Part shown: positions 44,898 to 54,420 of the stretch, piece by piece | Position numbering within the stretch: position 1 is the first letter of the stretch | Layout of the letters: each line of letters begins with the position of its first letter | Assembly (NCBI GenBank): GCA_963769605.1 | Contig: CAVYML010000001.1 | Span: 248,001 to 312,000, forward strand | Direction: 5' to 3' | Length of the DNA stretch: 64,000 nt | Origin: Fen-1254 sp963769605 | GTDB taxonomy: Bacteria; Bacteroidota; Ignavibacteria; UBA10030 | Position numbers and translations under genes: made by a program | The notes under the pieces: generated by a model | What the model saw: only the letters and a program-made list of their open reading frames with translations | The model's database searches: none | What the model was told of the DNA's origin: nothing

Positions 44898-46064
44898 ATG
44901 GAAAATGTTTTACTTACTCTATCGGTCATTGTCGGTCTTTTGGTGCTGTTCATGTTTTGGCGCCTGATGCGTTCGGGCTGGGGGAAAAACGATTCGTCGT
45001 CATTGATGGTTCAACAGCAGATCGACGCATTGCGCGGCGAGGTAAATCAAAATTTAAAAAACACAACGGATACGCTTGCCACGAGTCTTAAGAACACGAC
45101 CGATGTAGTCTTCAAGAGCCTTCAAAACACGGCTGAGACCATGAATCAGCAGCTCTCCGTTGTTACTGTACAGCTCGGAAATGTTGCGCAGCAATTGCAA
45201 AACAATACGGGCCAGATGGGTCAACGGCTCGATTCGGCGGCAAAGGTCATTCAGGAAGTTCAGGGGAAGCTCGGAGAATTAGGGAAGGCTACACAGGAGA
45301 TTAAAGAATTGGGACAAAGCGTTTCGAAGCTTGAAGAAATGCTCAAAGCGCCGAAATTACGCGGCGGGCTTGGAGAACTTTTGCTTGAGGATTTGCTGAA
45401 ACAGGTCCTTCCCGTCAATGCATACAGCATACAATATACTTTTAAGAACGGCCAGACTGTCGATGCTATTATCCACACCGCAGGGGGCAAGGTACCGGTC
45501 GATTCAAAGTTTCCCCTGGAAAATTTTCGCAAGATGTTGGATGCAAAGTCGGATCAGGAAAAGAAAACCGCATCACGATTATTCAGGACTGACGTTAAAA
45601 AACACATCGATGCTATTTCTGAAAAATATATCGTTCCGGACGAGGGGACGTTCGATTTTGCATTGATGTATATTCCGGCAGAAAACATATATTATGAAAC
45701 TATTATTCGCGAAGAATCGTTTGCAGATGAAGACGGGCTGTATGCTTATGCAACGCGAGCACGTGTTGTTCCGGTTTCTCCCAACAGTTTTTATGCGCAT
45801 TTACGTGTTATTGCACTTGGACTCAAAGGACTCCAGATTGAGCGCGGAGCGAAAGAAATATTCCAGAATCTAGCCCGCTTGAATTCGGAACTTCAAAAAT
45901 TTTCAGGAATTTTCGATACGCTGGGTAAACACCTGAATAATGCAAAAAGCAACTATGATCTTGCGGACAAACAGTTCGGCGTTCTTTCGGAAAAAATTGC
46001 CGCTTCGCAAATACTGCCGGAATCGGAGAATTTAAGGCAAATTGATGCTTTTAAAAAACTATAA
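44898..46064 (+). CDS. rmuC: DNA recombination protein RmuC
   Basis: 388 residues. An N-terminal membrane anchor (VLLTLSVIVGLLVLFMFWRL) is followed by a coiled coil of ~130 residues with repeated LKNTTDTLATSL-like units, then the RmuC core: KLRGGLGELLLEDLLKQVLP, VPVDSKFPLENFRKML, and DLADKQFGVLSEKI. RmuC is a predicted nuclease that limits DNA inversions. The stop codon overlaps a hairpin that looks like a terminator. Confidence 0.93.
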   Translation: MENVLLTLSVIVGLLVLFMFWRLMRSGWGKNDSSSLMVQQQIDALRGEVNQNLKNTTDTLATSLKNTTDVVFKSLQNTAETMNQQLSVVTVQLGNVAQQLQNNTGQMGQRLDSAAKVIQEVQGKLGELGKATQEIKELGQSVSKLEEMLKAPKLRGGLGELLLEDLLKQVLPVNAYSIQYTFKNGQTVDAIIHTAGGKVPVDSKFPLENFRKMLDAKSDQEKKTASRLFRTDVKKHIDAISEKYIVPDEGTFDFALMYIPAENIYYETIIREESFADEDGLYAYATRARVVPVSPNSFYAHLRVIALGLKGLQIERGAKEIFQNLARLNSELQKFSGIFDTLGKHLNNAKSNYDLADKQFGVLSEKIAASQILPESENLRQIDAFKKL

Positions 46065-46111
46065 CCGCAAAATCTTTATAATTTCTTTATTGATTTTACA
46101 AGCGGTTTTTT
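46063..46111 (+). terminator. Bulged terminator hairpin after rmuC
   Basis: AACCGC (46063) pairs with GCGGTT (46102), and AAAATC with GATTTT inside, followed by T run at 46106-46111. Starts within the rmuC stop codon. Marks the end of the GlmU-like/rsmB/kbl/DUF1624/rmuC unit. Confidence 0.5.
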
Positions 46112-46171
46112 CAATATTGATTCAAAGAAAAATCATCGCCGCACCTAAACTTTTATAAAGGAGAGTCTCCT

Positions 46172-46948
46172 ATGTCAACTAATGTACACAACGAAGCTCA
46201 ACTGCATTGGAAATGGGTTATTCTTTCCGTTATTGCAGGATTAATCGTCGTCGGCGCTTCATATTTTATCGTTGCACCGACATTTCACAGCGCCGAGGTA
46301 CAGGCATTAGTCATGCTTGTCGGATTTTCCATTCAGGGGGCGATTATCGGATATTTCTCCCCTGGCATTACTATTAAGGAAGCGACCTTGGGCGGTGCTT
46401 TTGTTATGATTTTAATGCTCCTTCTTCTTCTGAGCATCCATGCAGCAGATTTTCAGGAGTCTTTTCTGAGTGTGTTTCTCATGTTGCTCCTCGGTATAAG
46501 CTTCTCGTGGGTTGGCGGATGGGTCGGTGAAAAACTGCAAGGTGATGAGTCTTCTCAGGCGGAAAAGAATTTTACGCATTTTCAATGGAAATGGGTTCTG
46601 GTCGGCATTGTTATCGGATTTGCTTTGAATATCTTTTTTGTTTTTTTCCTTTCCACGATTTTTCTTAACTGGCTTCTCAAGTCCGCTTTTGTCGGTTTTG
46701 TAATCTGTTTTGTTGTTACGGGGTTTGTAGTTGGAATGAAATCGCCGGGAAAAACAATACGGGAACCCGCTGTTGCCGGTATCGCAGCTGTCATTCTCGA
46801 TTGGATATTTCTGGGTATCATCATCCATCTTATGGTTCCGCTGACATATTTGATAGTAGGATTAGTACTTGGCTTTTTGCTTTCCTTGCTGGGAGCATGG
46901 CTGGGTGAAAAATATCAAGAGAGCACAGAAAAAAAAGCATCGACTTAA
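46172..46948 (+). CDS. Membrane protein with internal duplication, unrecognised
   Basis: 258 residues with about eight hydrophobic segments. The two halves resemble each other: LHWKWVILSVIAGLIVVGAS at 10 and FQWKWVLVGIVIGFALNIFF at ~132; GYFSPGITIKEATLGGAFVM and GMKSPGKTIREPAVAGIAAV; and GGWVGEKLQ and GAWLGEKYQ at the two ends. Each half has four helices. AGGAGAG precedes the ATG. Function unknown; the repeated layout suggests a pseudo-two-fold pore or scaffold. Confidence 0.7.
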   Translation: MSTNVHNEAQLHWKWVILSVIAGLIVVGASYFIVAPTFHSAEVQALVMLVGFSIQGAIIGYFSPGITIKEATLGGAFVMILMLLLLLSIHAADFQESFLSVFLMLLLGISFSWVGGWVGEKLQGDESSQAEKNFTHFQWKWVLVGIVIGFALNIFFVFFLSTIFLNWLLKSAFVGFVICFVVTGFVVGMKSPGKTIREPAVAGIAAVILDWIFLGIIIHLMVPLTYLIVGLVLGFLLSLLGAWLGEKYQESTEKKAST

Positions 46949-47033
46949 GAGGAATTTTTGGAAAAGCCTCTTTAGCATTATGCCGGGGAGGCCTTTTCAC
47001 CGCAGGAATCTGGAATTGATGGGGATATTTTCG

Positions 47034-47041
47034 TACCTTTC
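47034..47041 (+). promoter_or_regulatory. FCB-type -7 box before pfkA
   Basis: TACCTTTC in TTTTCGTACCTTTC fits TAnnTTTG; it stands 39 bases before the pfkA ATG. The -33 element is not clear (TTG at 47016 is too close). Confidence 0.35.
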
Positions 47042-47079
47042 TAATGACTCATTATATTCATGATATTTGAAGAGGACGA

Positions 47080-48174
47080 ATGAATAATAAATTACGACGA
47101 ATTGGAATCTTGACCGGCGGCGGCGACTGCCCCGGTTTAAATGCTGTTATTCGCAGTATTGCCAAACCTGCTATGACTCAATATGGTGCATCCGTTGTAG
47201 GTATTTTAGACGGTTTTGAAGGTTTTGTTGAAGGCAGGATGCGGGAGCTTTCCCCCAAGGACATTGCCGGGATTATCAATGTCGGCGGAACCATACTCGG
47301 CACATCTAATAAAGGCAATCCTTTCATGTTTCCCGTTGAGACGCCCAAAGGAATCGATATTCTCGATTATTCGCAGCATGCGATTCAGAATTATCAAGAC
47401 TGGAATTTGGATGCTTTGATCGCTATCGGCGGCGACGGAACCATGCACATCGTGGATAAATTTACCGAACTCGGTTTGAATATGGTCGGTGTCCCGAAAA
47501 CAATCGATAATGATCTGGCTTCTACCGATGTGACATTCGGATATTACTCTGCGGTTTCGGTTGCGACAGATGCAATCGATAGATTGCAAACGACTGCTTC
47601 CTCGCATCACCGCGTTATGGTTGTTGAAGTAATGGGCCGTTATGCGGGCTGGATAGCGCTTGGCGCCGGTATTGCCGGAAGTGCAGACATCATTTTAATC
47701 CCTGAAATTCCTTTTCAATGGGAAAAAGTTTACGAACATGTTCTTCTCCGAAGCAAGCGCGGAAACAGATTCAGCATCGTCTGTGTTGCCGAAGGCGCTA
47801 AAGCAGCTTCGGGTGATCAGGTTGTAAAAGAAATGGACAAGAAACGGACTGATCCCATTCGGCTGGGCGGCATCGGCGAATTGGTCGGGAAAAAAATTGA
47901 AGAAGAAACCGGTCTGGAAACCCGTACTGTGGTTCTCGGCCATATCCTGCGCGGCGGAAGTCCGACACCGTACGACAGAATTCTTGCAACAAAGTACGGC
48001 TGGAAAGCCTTGCAGCTAGCTGCAGAAGGAAAATTCGGTTATATGGTAAGTTTGCGCGGCGACGAGGTGTCTTCCGTTCCGGTGAAGGAAGCAATTCTTC
48101 ATCTTCGCACGGTACCGCTGGATTCACAGATGATTCAATCTGCGCGGGCAGTCGGTGCCGCATTCGGTGATTGA
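47080..48174 (+). CDS. pfkA: 6-phosphofructokinase
   Basis: 364 residues. The first phosphate loop is LTGGGDCPGLNAVIR, the nucleotide-binding loop is IGGDGTMH with Gly120, and the catalytic PKTIDND lies at 139-145. Gly at the GGDG position is typical of ATP-using enzymes (PPi enzymes have Asp), while Lys in PKTIDND is typical of PPi-type or mixed group enzymes (E. coli PfkA has PGTIDND). It phosphorylates fructose 6-phosphate in glycolysis; the phosphate donor is thus best called ATP with some doubt. MGRYAGWIALG and ILRGGSPTPYDR are standard. GAAGAGGA precedes the start. Confidence 0.9.
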   Translation: MNNKLRRIGILTGGGDCPGLNAVIRSIAKPAMTQYGASVVGILDGFEGFVEGRMRELSPKDIAGIINVGGTILGTSNKGNPFMFPVETPKGIDILDYSQHAIQNYQDWNLDALIAIGGDGTMHIVDKFTELGLNMVGVPKTIDNDLASTDVTFGYYSAVSVATDAIDRLQTTASSHHRVMVVEVMGRYAGWIALGAGIAGSADIILIPEIPFQWEKVYEHVLLRSKRGNRFSIVCVAEGAKAASGDQVVKEMDKKRTDPIRLGGIGELVGKKIEEETGLETRTVVLGHILRGGSPTPYDRILATKYGWKALQLAAEGKFGYMVSLRGDEVSSVPVKEAILHLRTVPLDSQMIQSARAVGAAFGD

Positions 48175-48216
48175 CGGCTGGCTTCGGCCGGCTGAGTCCG
48201 CCGGTGAACAAAACCC

Positions 48217-48816
48217 GTGCAAGCTGCAAGCGTTCATATCATTGACCCGAGAGATTTGGTGGAAGCATACTGTTCGGGGTATTTTCCTATGGCGGGCAGC
48301 CGAGAGGGAGCTATCGGATGGTACTCGCCCGATCCGCGCGGTATTCTCGACTTGAATGAATTCATTATATCCCGCAGCCTTCGCAGGACCGTCCGCAAAA
48401 AAATCTTTGATATCCGCGTCGATACGGATTTTGAAAACGTTCTCCGCTCTTGCAGCGATCGGGCTGAAACATGGATATCGGAAACAATCGTGCAGAGTTA
48501 TCTTAAGCTTTTCCAGATTGGAGCTGCGCATAGTGTTGAAACATGGCACAAAGGCTCATTGGCCGGAGGTTTATATGGTGTTGCTCTCGGCGGTGCATTT
48601 TTCGGAGAGTCGATGTTTAGCAGAATGCCCGATGCCTCAAAGGCGGCTTTTGTTTTTCTTGTGAACCGATTGAAAAACCGCGGCTATCTTTTGCTCGATA
48701 CACAGTATATCACGCCGCACCTGAAAAGTCTCGGTGCGAAGGAAATTCCCCGCGAGCAGTATATGCAGCGATTGGAACGAGCTTTGCAAATACAATGTGC
48801 TTTTGTCGAAAGGTGA
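48217..48816 (+). CDS. aat: Leucyl/phenylalanyl-tRNA--protein transferase
   Basis: 199 residues, the usual short form. Visible motifs are AYCSGYFPMA, IGWYSPDPRGIL, SVETWHKGSLAGGLYGVALG and FFGESMFSRMPDASK. It adds Leu or Phe to basic N-termini for ClpAP degradation (N-degron pathway). The start is GTG at 48217; a ribosome site is not obvious. Follows pfkA by 42 bases and precedes purC by 6. Confidence 0.92.
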   Translation: MQAASVHIIDPRDLVEAYCSGYFPMAGSREGAIGWYSPDPRGILDLNEFIISRSLRRTVRKKIFDIRVDTDFENVLRSCSDRAETWISETIVQSYLKLFQIGAAHSVETWHKGSLAGGLYGVALGGAFFGESMFSRMPDASKAAFVFLVNRLKNRGYLLLDTQYITPHLKSLGAKEIPREQYMQRLERALQIQCAFVER

Positions 48817-48822
48817 ACAACA

Positions 48823-49734
48823 ATGTCGAGTAATTTTTTAACTCCTGTAATAACGCAAACCAATTTTCCCAATCTCCGCCTTAAGAATCGCGGCAAGGTA
48901 CGCGATATTTATGATTTCGGAGAATCGCTTCTTATTGTTGCCACCGACCGTATCTCAGCATTCGATGTCGTTATGAACGAAGGAATTCCGTACAAGGGAA
49001 AAGTCCTGACCCAGATTTCGGATTTTTGGTTTGAAAAAACTCAGCACATTATTCCAAATCATCTTCAATCGTCCATCGTTTACGATTTTCCCTCCGAATG
49101 CAAACCGTACTGGGATACGTTGAGCGACAGGTCGATGTGGGTCAAAAAAACGAAGCCGCTGCTGGTCGAATGCATTGTGCGCGGATATCTTTCCGGATCA
49201 GGCTGGAATGAGTATGGAAAAAACAAAAGCGTCTGCGGAATAACGCTGCCGGACGGCCTGCTTGAATCCTCCAGGCTTAGCGAACCGATTTTTACGCCGA
49301 CCACAAAAGCGGACATCGGCCACGATGAAAATATTTCTTTTGAGCAAATGAGCGAAGCAATCGGAAAAGAGCTTGCAGAAAAAGTCCGCAGCGTTTCCAT
49401 AGAGTTGTACAAGTATGGGGCTTATTTTGCGGAAACCAAGGGGATTATTATTGCGGATACGAAATTTGAATTCGGCACGGATGAGAACGGAACACTGTAC
49501 CTTATCGATGAAGTCCTGACGCCTGATTCATCCCGGTTCTGGCCGAAAGACCGGTATGCTCCCGGGCGGGGGCAGGAAAGTTTCGATAAGCAGTTTGTCC
49601 GCGATTATCTTCTCTCGATCGATTTTAATAAAAAACCGCCGGCACCGAAACTGCCGGACAATGTTATTTTTAAAACTTCCGCATTGTATTTGGAAGCATT
49701 GAAGCGATTGAGCGGACGAGAGTTGGTCTCATGA
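48823..49734 (+). CDS. purC: SAICAR synthetase PurC
   Basis: 303 residues of the longer type. LRLKNRGKVRDIYDF at the start, VATDRISAFDVVMNEGIPYK, VECIVRGYLSGSGWNEY and LYLIDEVLTPDSSRFWPKDR are the nucleotide- and substrate-binding motifs. It joins aspartate to CAIR in purine synthesis. No other pur gene lies nearby. Confidence 0.95.
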   Translation: MSSNFLTPVITQTNFPNLRLKNRGKVRDIYDFGESLLIVATDRISAFDVVMNEGIPYKGKVLTQISDFWFEKTQHIIPNHLQSSIVYDFPSECKPYWDTLSDRSMWVKKTKPLLVECIVRGYLSGSGWNEYGKNKSVCGITLPDGLLESSRLSEPIFTPTTKADIGHDENISFEQMSEAIGKELAEKVRSVSIELYKYGAYFAETKGIIIADTKFEFGTDENGTLYLIDEVLTPDSSRFWPKDRYAPGRGQESFDKQFVRDYLLSIDFNKKPPAPKLPDNVIFKTSALYLEALKRLSGRELVS

Positions 49735-49795
49735 CCCGGCGGGCGGGAACCCTCATAAGGTTCTGCTCGTTCTACAGGGAAAAAAGAAAACCTAT

Positions 49796-50881
49796 ATGCT
49801 AAAATTGACAGAAGAAAACATTTTCCAGGCGCTGCGCGTTGTTGTGGATCCCGATTTGCACCGTGATATCGTGTCCTTAGGTTTCGTTAAAAACCTCTTC
49901 ATCAAAGAAAGGGATATATCCTTCGAACTTCAATTAACAACACCGGCATGTCCCGTCCGCGATCAATTTATTCAGGATTGTCAAAAAGCGATCCGGAGCA
50001 GCATCGAAGAAGCAGGTGAAATCAATATTACAATGACCTCCAATGTCCGCGGCAATACTCACACACAAAAAGATATGATCCTTCCCGGCGTGAAGAATAC
50101 AATTGCCGTGGCCAGCGGCAAAGGAGGAGTCGGAAAATCGACTGTTGCAGTCAATCTTGCCGCTGCACTTGCTTTGGATGGTGCAAAAGTGGGAATGCTG
50201 GATGCCGATATCTACGGACCAAGCGCGCCGCTGATGTTTGGAATTCATGAAAAGCCGAAAGTTGTCAACAATAAATTGCAGCCGCTGGAACGTTACGGGG
50301 TTAAGGTTATGTCCATAGGTTTTCTTGTCGATCCGAGAGAAGCGGTTATCTGGCGCGGCCCCATGGCGAGCGGCGCGGTCAAACAATTTATGTCCGATGT
50401 GGAGTGGGGGGAATTAGATTACCTGATTTTTGATTTGCCTCCGGGTACCGGCGATATTCAATTGACTCTTGTTCAGACCATTCCCCTGACCGGCGCAGTT
50501 ATCGTAACCACGCCGCAGGATGTTGCTCTTGCCGACGTGCGCAAAGGGCTCGTGATGTTCAATAAGGTCAATGTTCCCGTCCTCGGCATTATTGAGAATA
50601 TGAGTTATTATATCTGCGGTCATTGCGGAGCGCGTGAAAATATCTTCGATACCGGCGGCGGAGCGCGGACTGCCGGGGAACTCAATGTTCCTTTTCTCGG
50701 AGAAATTCCAATCGATACAAATATCCGCATCAGCGGCGATGAAGGAGATCCTATCGTGCATTCTCATCCGGATTCGGCACAGGCAAAAGTGATACATGCA
50801 ATATCCCGTCAGCTGGCTGCGCAGGTCAGCATTCAGCATTTGGGAACACCGCAAGTACCGAAAATTGAAATTCTTTTGTAG
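49796..50881 (+). CDS. Mrp/ApbC family Fe-S cluster carrier ATPase
   Basis: 361 residues. Residues 1-85 are a MIP18/DUF59 domain (VVDPDLHRDIVSLGFVKNL, TTPACPVRDQF with Cys52). The deviant Walker A ASGKGGVGKST lies at 106-116; the cluster-binding pair is Cys274 and Cys277 in YYICGHCGA. FDLPPGTGD and QDVALADVRKG are family motifs. It assembles and passes 4Fe-4S clusters. The Nfu-type protein directly downstream supports a shared role in Fe-S supply. Confidence 0.93.
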   Translation: MLKLTEENIFQALRVVVDPDLHRDIVSLGFVKNLFIKERDISFELQLTTPACPVRDQFIQDCQKAIRSSIEEAGEINITMTSNVRGNTHTQKDMILPGVKNTIAVASGKGGVGKSTVAVNLAAALALDGAKVGMLDADIYGPSAPLMFGIHEKPKVVNNKLQPLERYGVKVMSIGFLVDPREAVIWRGPMASGAVKQFMSDVEWGELDYLIFDLPPGTGDIQLTLVQTIPLTGAVIVTTPQDVALADVRKGLVMFNKVNVPVLGIIENMSYYICGHCGARENIFDTGGGARTAGELNVPFLGEIPIDTNIRISGDEGDPIVHSHPDSAQAKVIHAISRQLAAQVSIQHLGTPQVPKIEILL

Positions 50882-50898
50882 GAAACGGCGAAGCTGGA

Positions 50899-51129
50899 AT
50901 GCTCAAACGTGAAGTTGTAGAAGAAAGTCTGGGGAAAATCCGGCCTTATCTGAAAATAGACGGCGGCGATGTCCAGCTTGTGCGCGTTACGGAAGATAAT
51001 ATCGTGGAAGTAAAATTACTCGGATCATGTTCCGGATGCCCGATGTCGCTCATGACCTTGCGTGCGGGGATCGAGCGGGCGCTGATGATCGAACATGGAG
51101 AAGTCCGCCGGGTCGAGCAAGTGCGTTGA
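50899..51129 (+). CDS. NifU C-terminal domain (Nfu-type) Fe-S scaffold
   Basis: 76 residues, one Nfu domain. The CxxC is Cys44 and Cys47 in LLGSCSGCPMS, preceded by RPYLKIDGGDVQLV. A dimer holds one 4Fe-4S cluster. Starts 17 bases after the Mrp-type gene, so likely co-transcribed. Confidence 0.92.
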   Translation: MLKREVVEESLGKIRPYLKIDGGDVQLVRVTEDNIVEVKLLGSCSGCPMSLMTLRAGIERALMIEHGEVRRVEQVR

Positions 51130-51180
51130 TGCCTGCCTCAAGCGGATGAAACCGGATCTGCAGCAAATTCCTTCCGAACA

Positions 51181-51852
51181 TCATGTCCGTGGGAACATCG
51201 AAATATTGGCAAGCTTGCCGTCTTTCATCTGAACCACTCGCGCAGGATATTTTTTTACCAGCTCGTAATTATGCGTGGCCATAAGAATAGCTGTACCGCG
51301 CAGGTTGATCTTCATCAATAAATCCATAATTTCGGACGACGATGCGGGGTCGAGATTACCGGTCGGTTCGTCGGCCAGCAAAATGGAAGGTTCGTTGATG
51401 AGCGCGCGCGCGATGACCACCCGCTGCTGTTCGCCTCCCGATAATTCATACGGCATCTGATTCCGCTTGTGACTCAATCCGACATCGGCAAGCGCGTAGA
51501 GAACGCGTTTCTTGATCTCGCTTCGTCTTGTGTTTGTAACGAATAAAGCAAAAGCCACATTCTCATAAATCGAGCGATCTTCGAGAAGCCTGAAATCTTG
51601 AAATACAATTCCGAGTTTACGGCGAAGATGCGGAATTTTCCTCGGAGTGATGGAACCGGAATCGTATTTATCGACGATCACTCTGCCGCCGGATGGACGC
51701 AAATCAAAATATAAAAGGCGCATAAGGGTGCTTTTTCCGGCCCCAGTTTGACCGACGAGGTAAACAAATTCGCCCGTTTTCATGCTGAAATTTACTCCGC
51801 TGAGCAATGGCTGATTGTCGTAAGCGATCGTTACATTTTTTAATTCAATCAT
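51181..51852 (-). CDS. ftsE: Cell-division ATP-binding protein FtsE
   Basis: 223 residues. Walker A GQTGAGKST at 34-42, signature LSGGEQQRV, Walker B ILLADEPTGNLDPAS and the switch ATHNYELV are complete. DFRLLEDRSIYENVAFAL is typical of FtsE, which with FtsX controls peptidoglycan hydrolases at the septum. ftsX is not next to it; pdxA is, overlapping by eight bases. LolD-type ABC proteins are the alternative but fit less well. Confidence 0.85.
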   Translation of the reverse strand: MIELKNVTIAYDNQPLLSGVNFSMKTGEFVYLVGQTGAGKSTLMRLLYFDLRPSGGRVIVDKYDSGSITPRKIPHLRRKLGIVFQDFRLLEDRSIYENVAFALFVTNTRRSEIKKRVLYALADVGLSHKRNQMPYELSGGEQQRVVIARALINEPSILLADEPTGNLDPASSSEIMDLLMKINLRGTAILMATHNYELVKKYPARVVQMKDGKLANISMFPRT

Positions 51853-52840
51853 GGTATTTCCTGTTTTTTACTATGGCTGCTGCAGTTTGTATCGCTTCGA
51901 GCATGCTCGATAGATTTGCTTTGTTTTTTCCCGCTATGTTATACGCTGTGCCGTGATCCGGCGACGTTCGTACAATTTTTAGACCGGCGGAGAAATTAAC
52001 CCCTTGATTGAAGGCGAGCATTTTAAGGGGAATAAGTCCCTGGTCGTGATACATCGCAAGCACGGCATCGAATTTCTTATATGCTGCCGTTCCGAAAAAT
52101 CCGTCTGCTGGAAAAGGGCCGTCAGCGAAAAATCCTTTTGCTTTCGCTTCCACGAGAAAAGGGGAAAGAAGAGAATCTTCCTCCGTGCCTATCAGTCCGT
52201 GCTCGCCTGCATGCGGGTTCAAAGCAAGAATTGCAATATGAGGATCTTTGATCCGGAAATCTTTTTTCAGCGAAGTGTCTACAATCTCCAGCTTCTCAAA
52301 AAGTTTTTCCCGCGTAATCTGCTGCGCAACATCCCGGACAGCAGTATGAATTGTCACAAGACCGATTTTAAGCTGCGGAGAAATAAGCATCATAGCAACG
52401 CGATTGGAACGGCTCAGGAGAGCGATCATTTCCGTTTGTCCTGGGAAATTATACCCGGCAATATTCAACGCTTCTTTGGAAGACGGAGCCGTTACCATAG
52501 CGTCCACGGTTCCATTCATGCATAGCTCTACGGCTTTTTCAAGGGCTGCACCTGCAGATTTTCCCGATACCTTGGTCGGGATGCCGTACGTAATATCCGC
52601 TTCGATCGCGTCTCCTATATCAATCACCGGTACGATGCCTTTTAAATTTGCATGCAGAGATGTTCGCTGGAAATTCATCTTCAGCTTGAACCGCCGCGCT
52701 GCAGATTCGAATACGGCAATGGGACCTACCAGAACAGGCTGACAAGTCCGTTGAGTCGAAGGATGGCTAAACGATTTCAGCGCTATCTCCGGGCCGATGC
52801 CGTTAAAATCTCCGCATGTAAAAGCAAGAATAGGTTTCAA
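51845..52840 (-). CDS. pdxA: 4-hydroxythreonine-4-phosphate dehydrogenase PdxA
   Basis: 331 residues. CGDFNGIGPEIALKSF at the start, GFPADGFFGTAAYKKFDAVL-like middle (ADGFFGT), AMYHDQGLIPLKMLAFNQGV and TSPDHGTAYNIAGKNKAN are the metal, NAD and substrate motifs. It oxidises 4-phosphohydroxy-L-threonine in DXP-dependent vitamin B6 synthesis. Overlaps ftsE by eight bases and the upstream GWxTD gene by four. Confidence 0.94.
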   Translation of the reverse strand: MKPILAFTCGDFNGIGPEIALKSFSHPSTQRTCQPVLVGPIAVFESAARRFKLKMNFQRTSLHANLKGIVPVIDIGDAIEADITYGIPTKVSGKSAGAALEKAVELCMNGTVDAMVTAPSSKEALNIAGYNFPGQTEMIALLSRSNRVAMMLISPQLKIGLVTIHTAVRDVAQQITREKLFEKLEIVDTSLKKDFRIKDPHIAILALNPHAGEHGLIGTEEDSLLSPFLVEAKAKGFFADGPFPADGFFGTAAYKKFDAVLAMYHDQGLIPLKMLAFNQGVNFSAGLKIVRTSPDHGTAYNIAGKNKANLSSMLEAIQTAAAIVKNRKYHD

Positions 52841-54180
52841 AATTCCTCCACTGTGGTTAATGTATATATGCCGGTCTGTTGACGGTCGCTGAAAATAAAC
52901 CGTTTATGCAGCTTGTTATACGTCCAGACCTCGATTGGATCGTTATTTGGTTTAAATTTCCTTTCCATCGCAGACGGGCTGCCGTAAAGAATAAAAATTC
53001 TGCCGCGGTCGTTCCTGTATCCGTCCGACGTGTTATCGCTTGAGAACTGCCGTATTGCCTCGTCGACGCGCCGGTAATATTCCGCCATCACCGGATTGAA
53101 TGCCCGTGTCGAATCCGGGCTTCGCTTCTTCCAAAATGCAAGAAAAGCTTTCCAGCCGTTCGATCCGATGACAGGTGACATTCGATCTATTTCATCTTCC
53201 GACGCAATAGAGCGGAGAGCGTCCAGAACAATATGCCGGTTGGATAGCGATAAAGGTTTATTGATCCATACGACACTAAAAGGCGTCTCACGGTTGAATT
53301 CTTTTCCTCTCTCTCGAAACTTTATATTCAAAAGATATGCAGAAGGTTCGAGCGTCTCCAACGGGAGCTGAATAAATATACTGAAACCGCCTGAACTGTG
53401 ATCCGAAGCACAGAGAGAAAGTACGTTATGTTCTTGACAAATGCCGGAGGCAGCCGGGAGAATGGTGAATGCAGTTCCGGAACAAGGTGCAATATCTTCA
53501 TCAGATCCGTGTTGCGGGGAAATTGTCCAGGAAACGGAAAGAGAATCCTTTGCAGATTCGGGTTTTATCTGCATGACGATTCCTTCGGAAGCGGCAAATG
53601 GGACAGTTGTTCCTCTATTCATGAGAACAAAAGATACGGAATCCTTCGAAGTACGGTCGATTTTATCCGAGACAAATACAGCAGCGGATGTTGCAAAAGA
53701 ATCGGCCGGGGAAGGCTCAAGAAGAACGCGGTCGGTGGCCGAAAAATGGCGATCTGAACTGAGATCCTTTAATTCTATGATTGCTGTATATTCTCCGGGA
53801 ACAAGCGAAAAGGTGAAAAATCCTTGAAGATCGTTTTCTGAATTCTGCGTTGGAGCTGGAAGTTCGACGATTTCCTGAATAGTCCGGTGCTGACGTGAAA
53901 CAATCGAATTTTTTATATTGGTGAATTCAACAAGCAGCTCCCCTCGGATTCCAAAATCTTCGGAAGAGCCGGATTCAATGTGCTGCGCAGAAAAAAATGA
54001 TCGGTCGATTCTGTAGAGAAAAAAAACCGAAGCCTGGGAAGAATCGGAAACCGGAAAAGTAATGGTTTGAAAAGTCATAGGAGATACCGGTTGGCCTCGA
54101 TCGGACTGGCCTCTTTGCGCATAACAGATGCTGCTTATGTGAATACACAGTATGACAAAGAATATAAAATGACATCTCAT
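52837..54180 (-). CDS. GWxTD domain-containing exported protein
   Basis: 447 residues with a signal peptide (MRCHFIFFVILCIHISSICY). The last ~110 residues form a GWxTD-type domain: NPVMAEYYRRVDEAIRQFSS, then DRGRIFILYGSPSAMERKF and PIEVWTYNKLHKRFIFSD. The middle consists of beta-sandwich-like strands. GWxTD proteins are common in Bacteroidota/Chlorobiota and related phyla; function unknown, probably surface or periplasmic. It is the first gene of a three-gene overlap with pdxA and ftsE. Confidence 0.8.
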   Translation of the reverse strand: MRCHFIFFVILCIHISSICYAQRGQSDRGQPVSPMTFQTITFPVSDSSQASVFFLYRIDRSFFSAQHIESGSSEDFGIRGELLVEFTNIKNSIVSRQHRTIQEIVELPAPTQNSENDLQGFFTFSLVPGEYTAIIELKDLSSDRHFSATDRVLLEPSPADSFATSAAVFVSDKIDRTSKDSVSFVLMNRGTTVPFAASEGIVMQIKPESAKDSLSVSWTISPQHGSDEDIAPCSGTAFTILPAASGICQEHNVLSLCASDHSSGGFSIFIQLPLETLEPSAYLLNIKFRERGKEFNRETPFSVVWINKPLSLSNRHIVLDALRSIASEDEIDRMSPVIGSNGWKAFLAFWKKRSPDSTRAFNPVMAEYYRRVDEAIRQFSSDNTSDGYRNDRGRIFILYGSPSAMERKFKPNNDPIEVWTYNKLHKRFIFSDRQQTGIYTLTTVEEF

Positions 54181-54270
54181 ATCGCGGAAGACCTTTTATT
54201 TGAGAATAAAATACTGAGAAACAGAAGGAAACACAAGAAAAGAGGAATCAAGGATAAGATGCAATTGCCT

Positions 54271-54399
54271 GGTATATGAAATAATAATCTTATACTTCGT
54301 CTTAGATCCCGCTTATAGAGTCCTCCATCGGAGTCCCTTCGGACCGGCTCGTAGTCGGATAGTTTTTTCAGAGGGTTTTGATCGTCAAATTACACGCTG
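54271..54399 (+). repeat. Second dispersed repeat family, copy 3, diverged
   Basis: GGTATATGAAATAATAATC at the left, GAGTCC...CGGCTCGTAGTCGG in the middle and GGTTTTGATCGTCAAATTAC at the right correspond to the copies at 9400/10815 and 25908. Confidence 0.6.
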
Positions 54400-54420
54400 G
54401 GTAGCCGCGAATATTCATTT

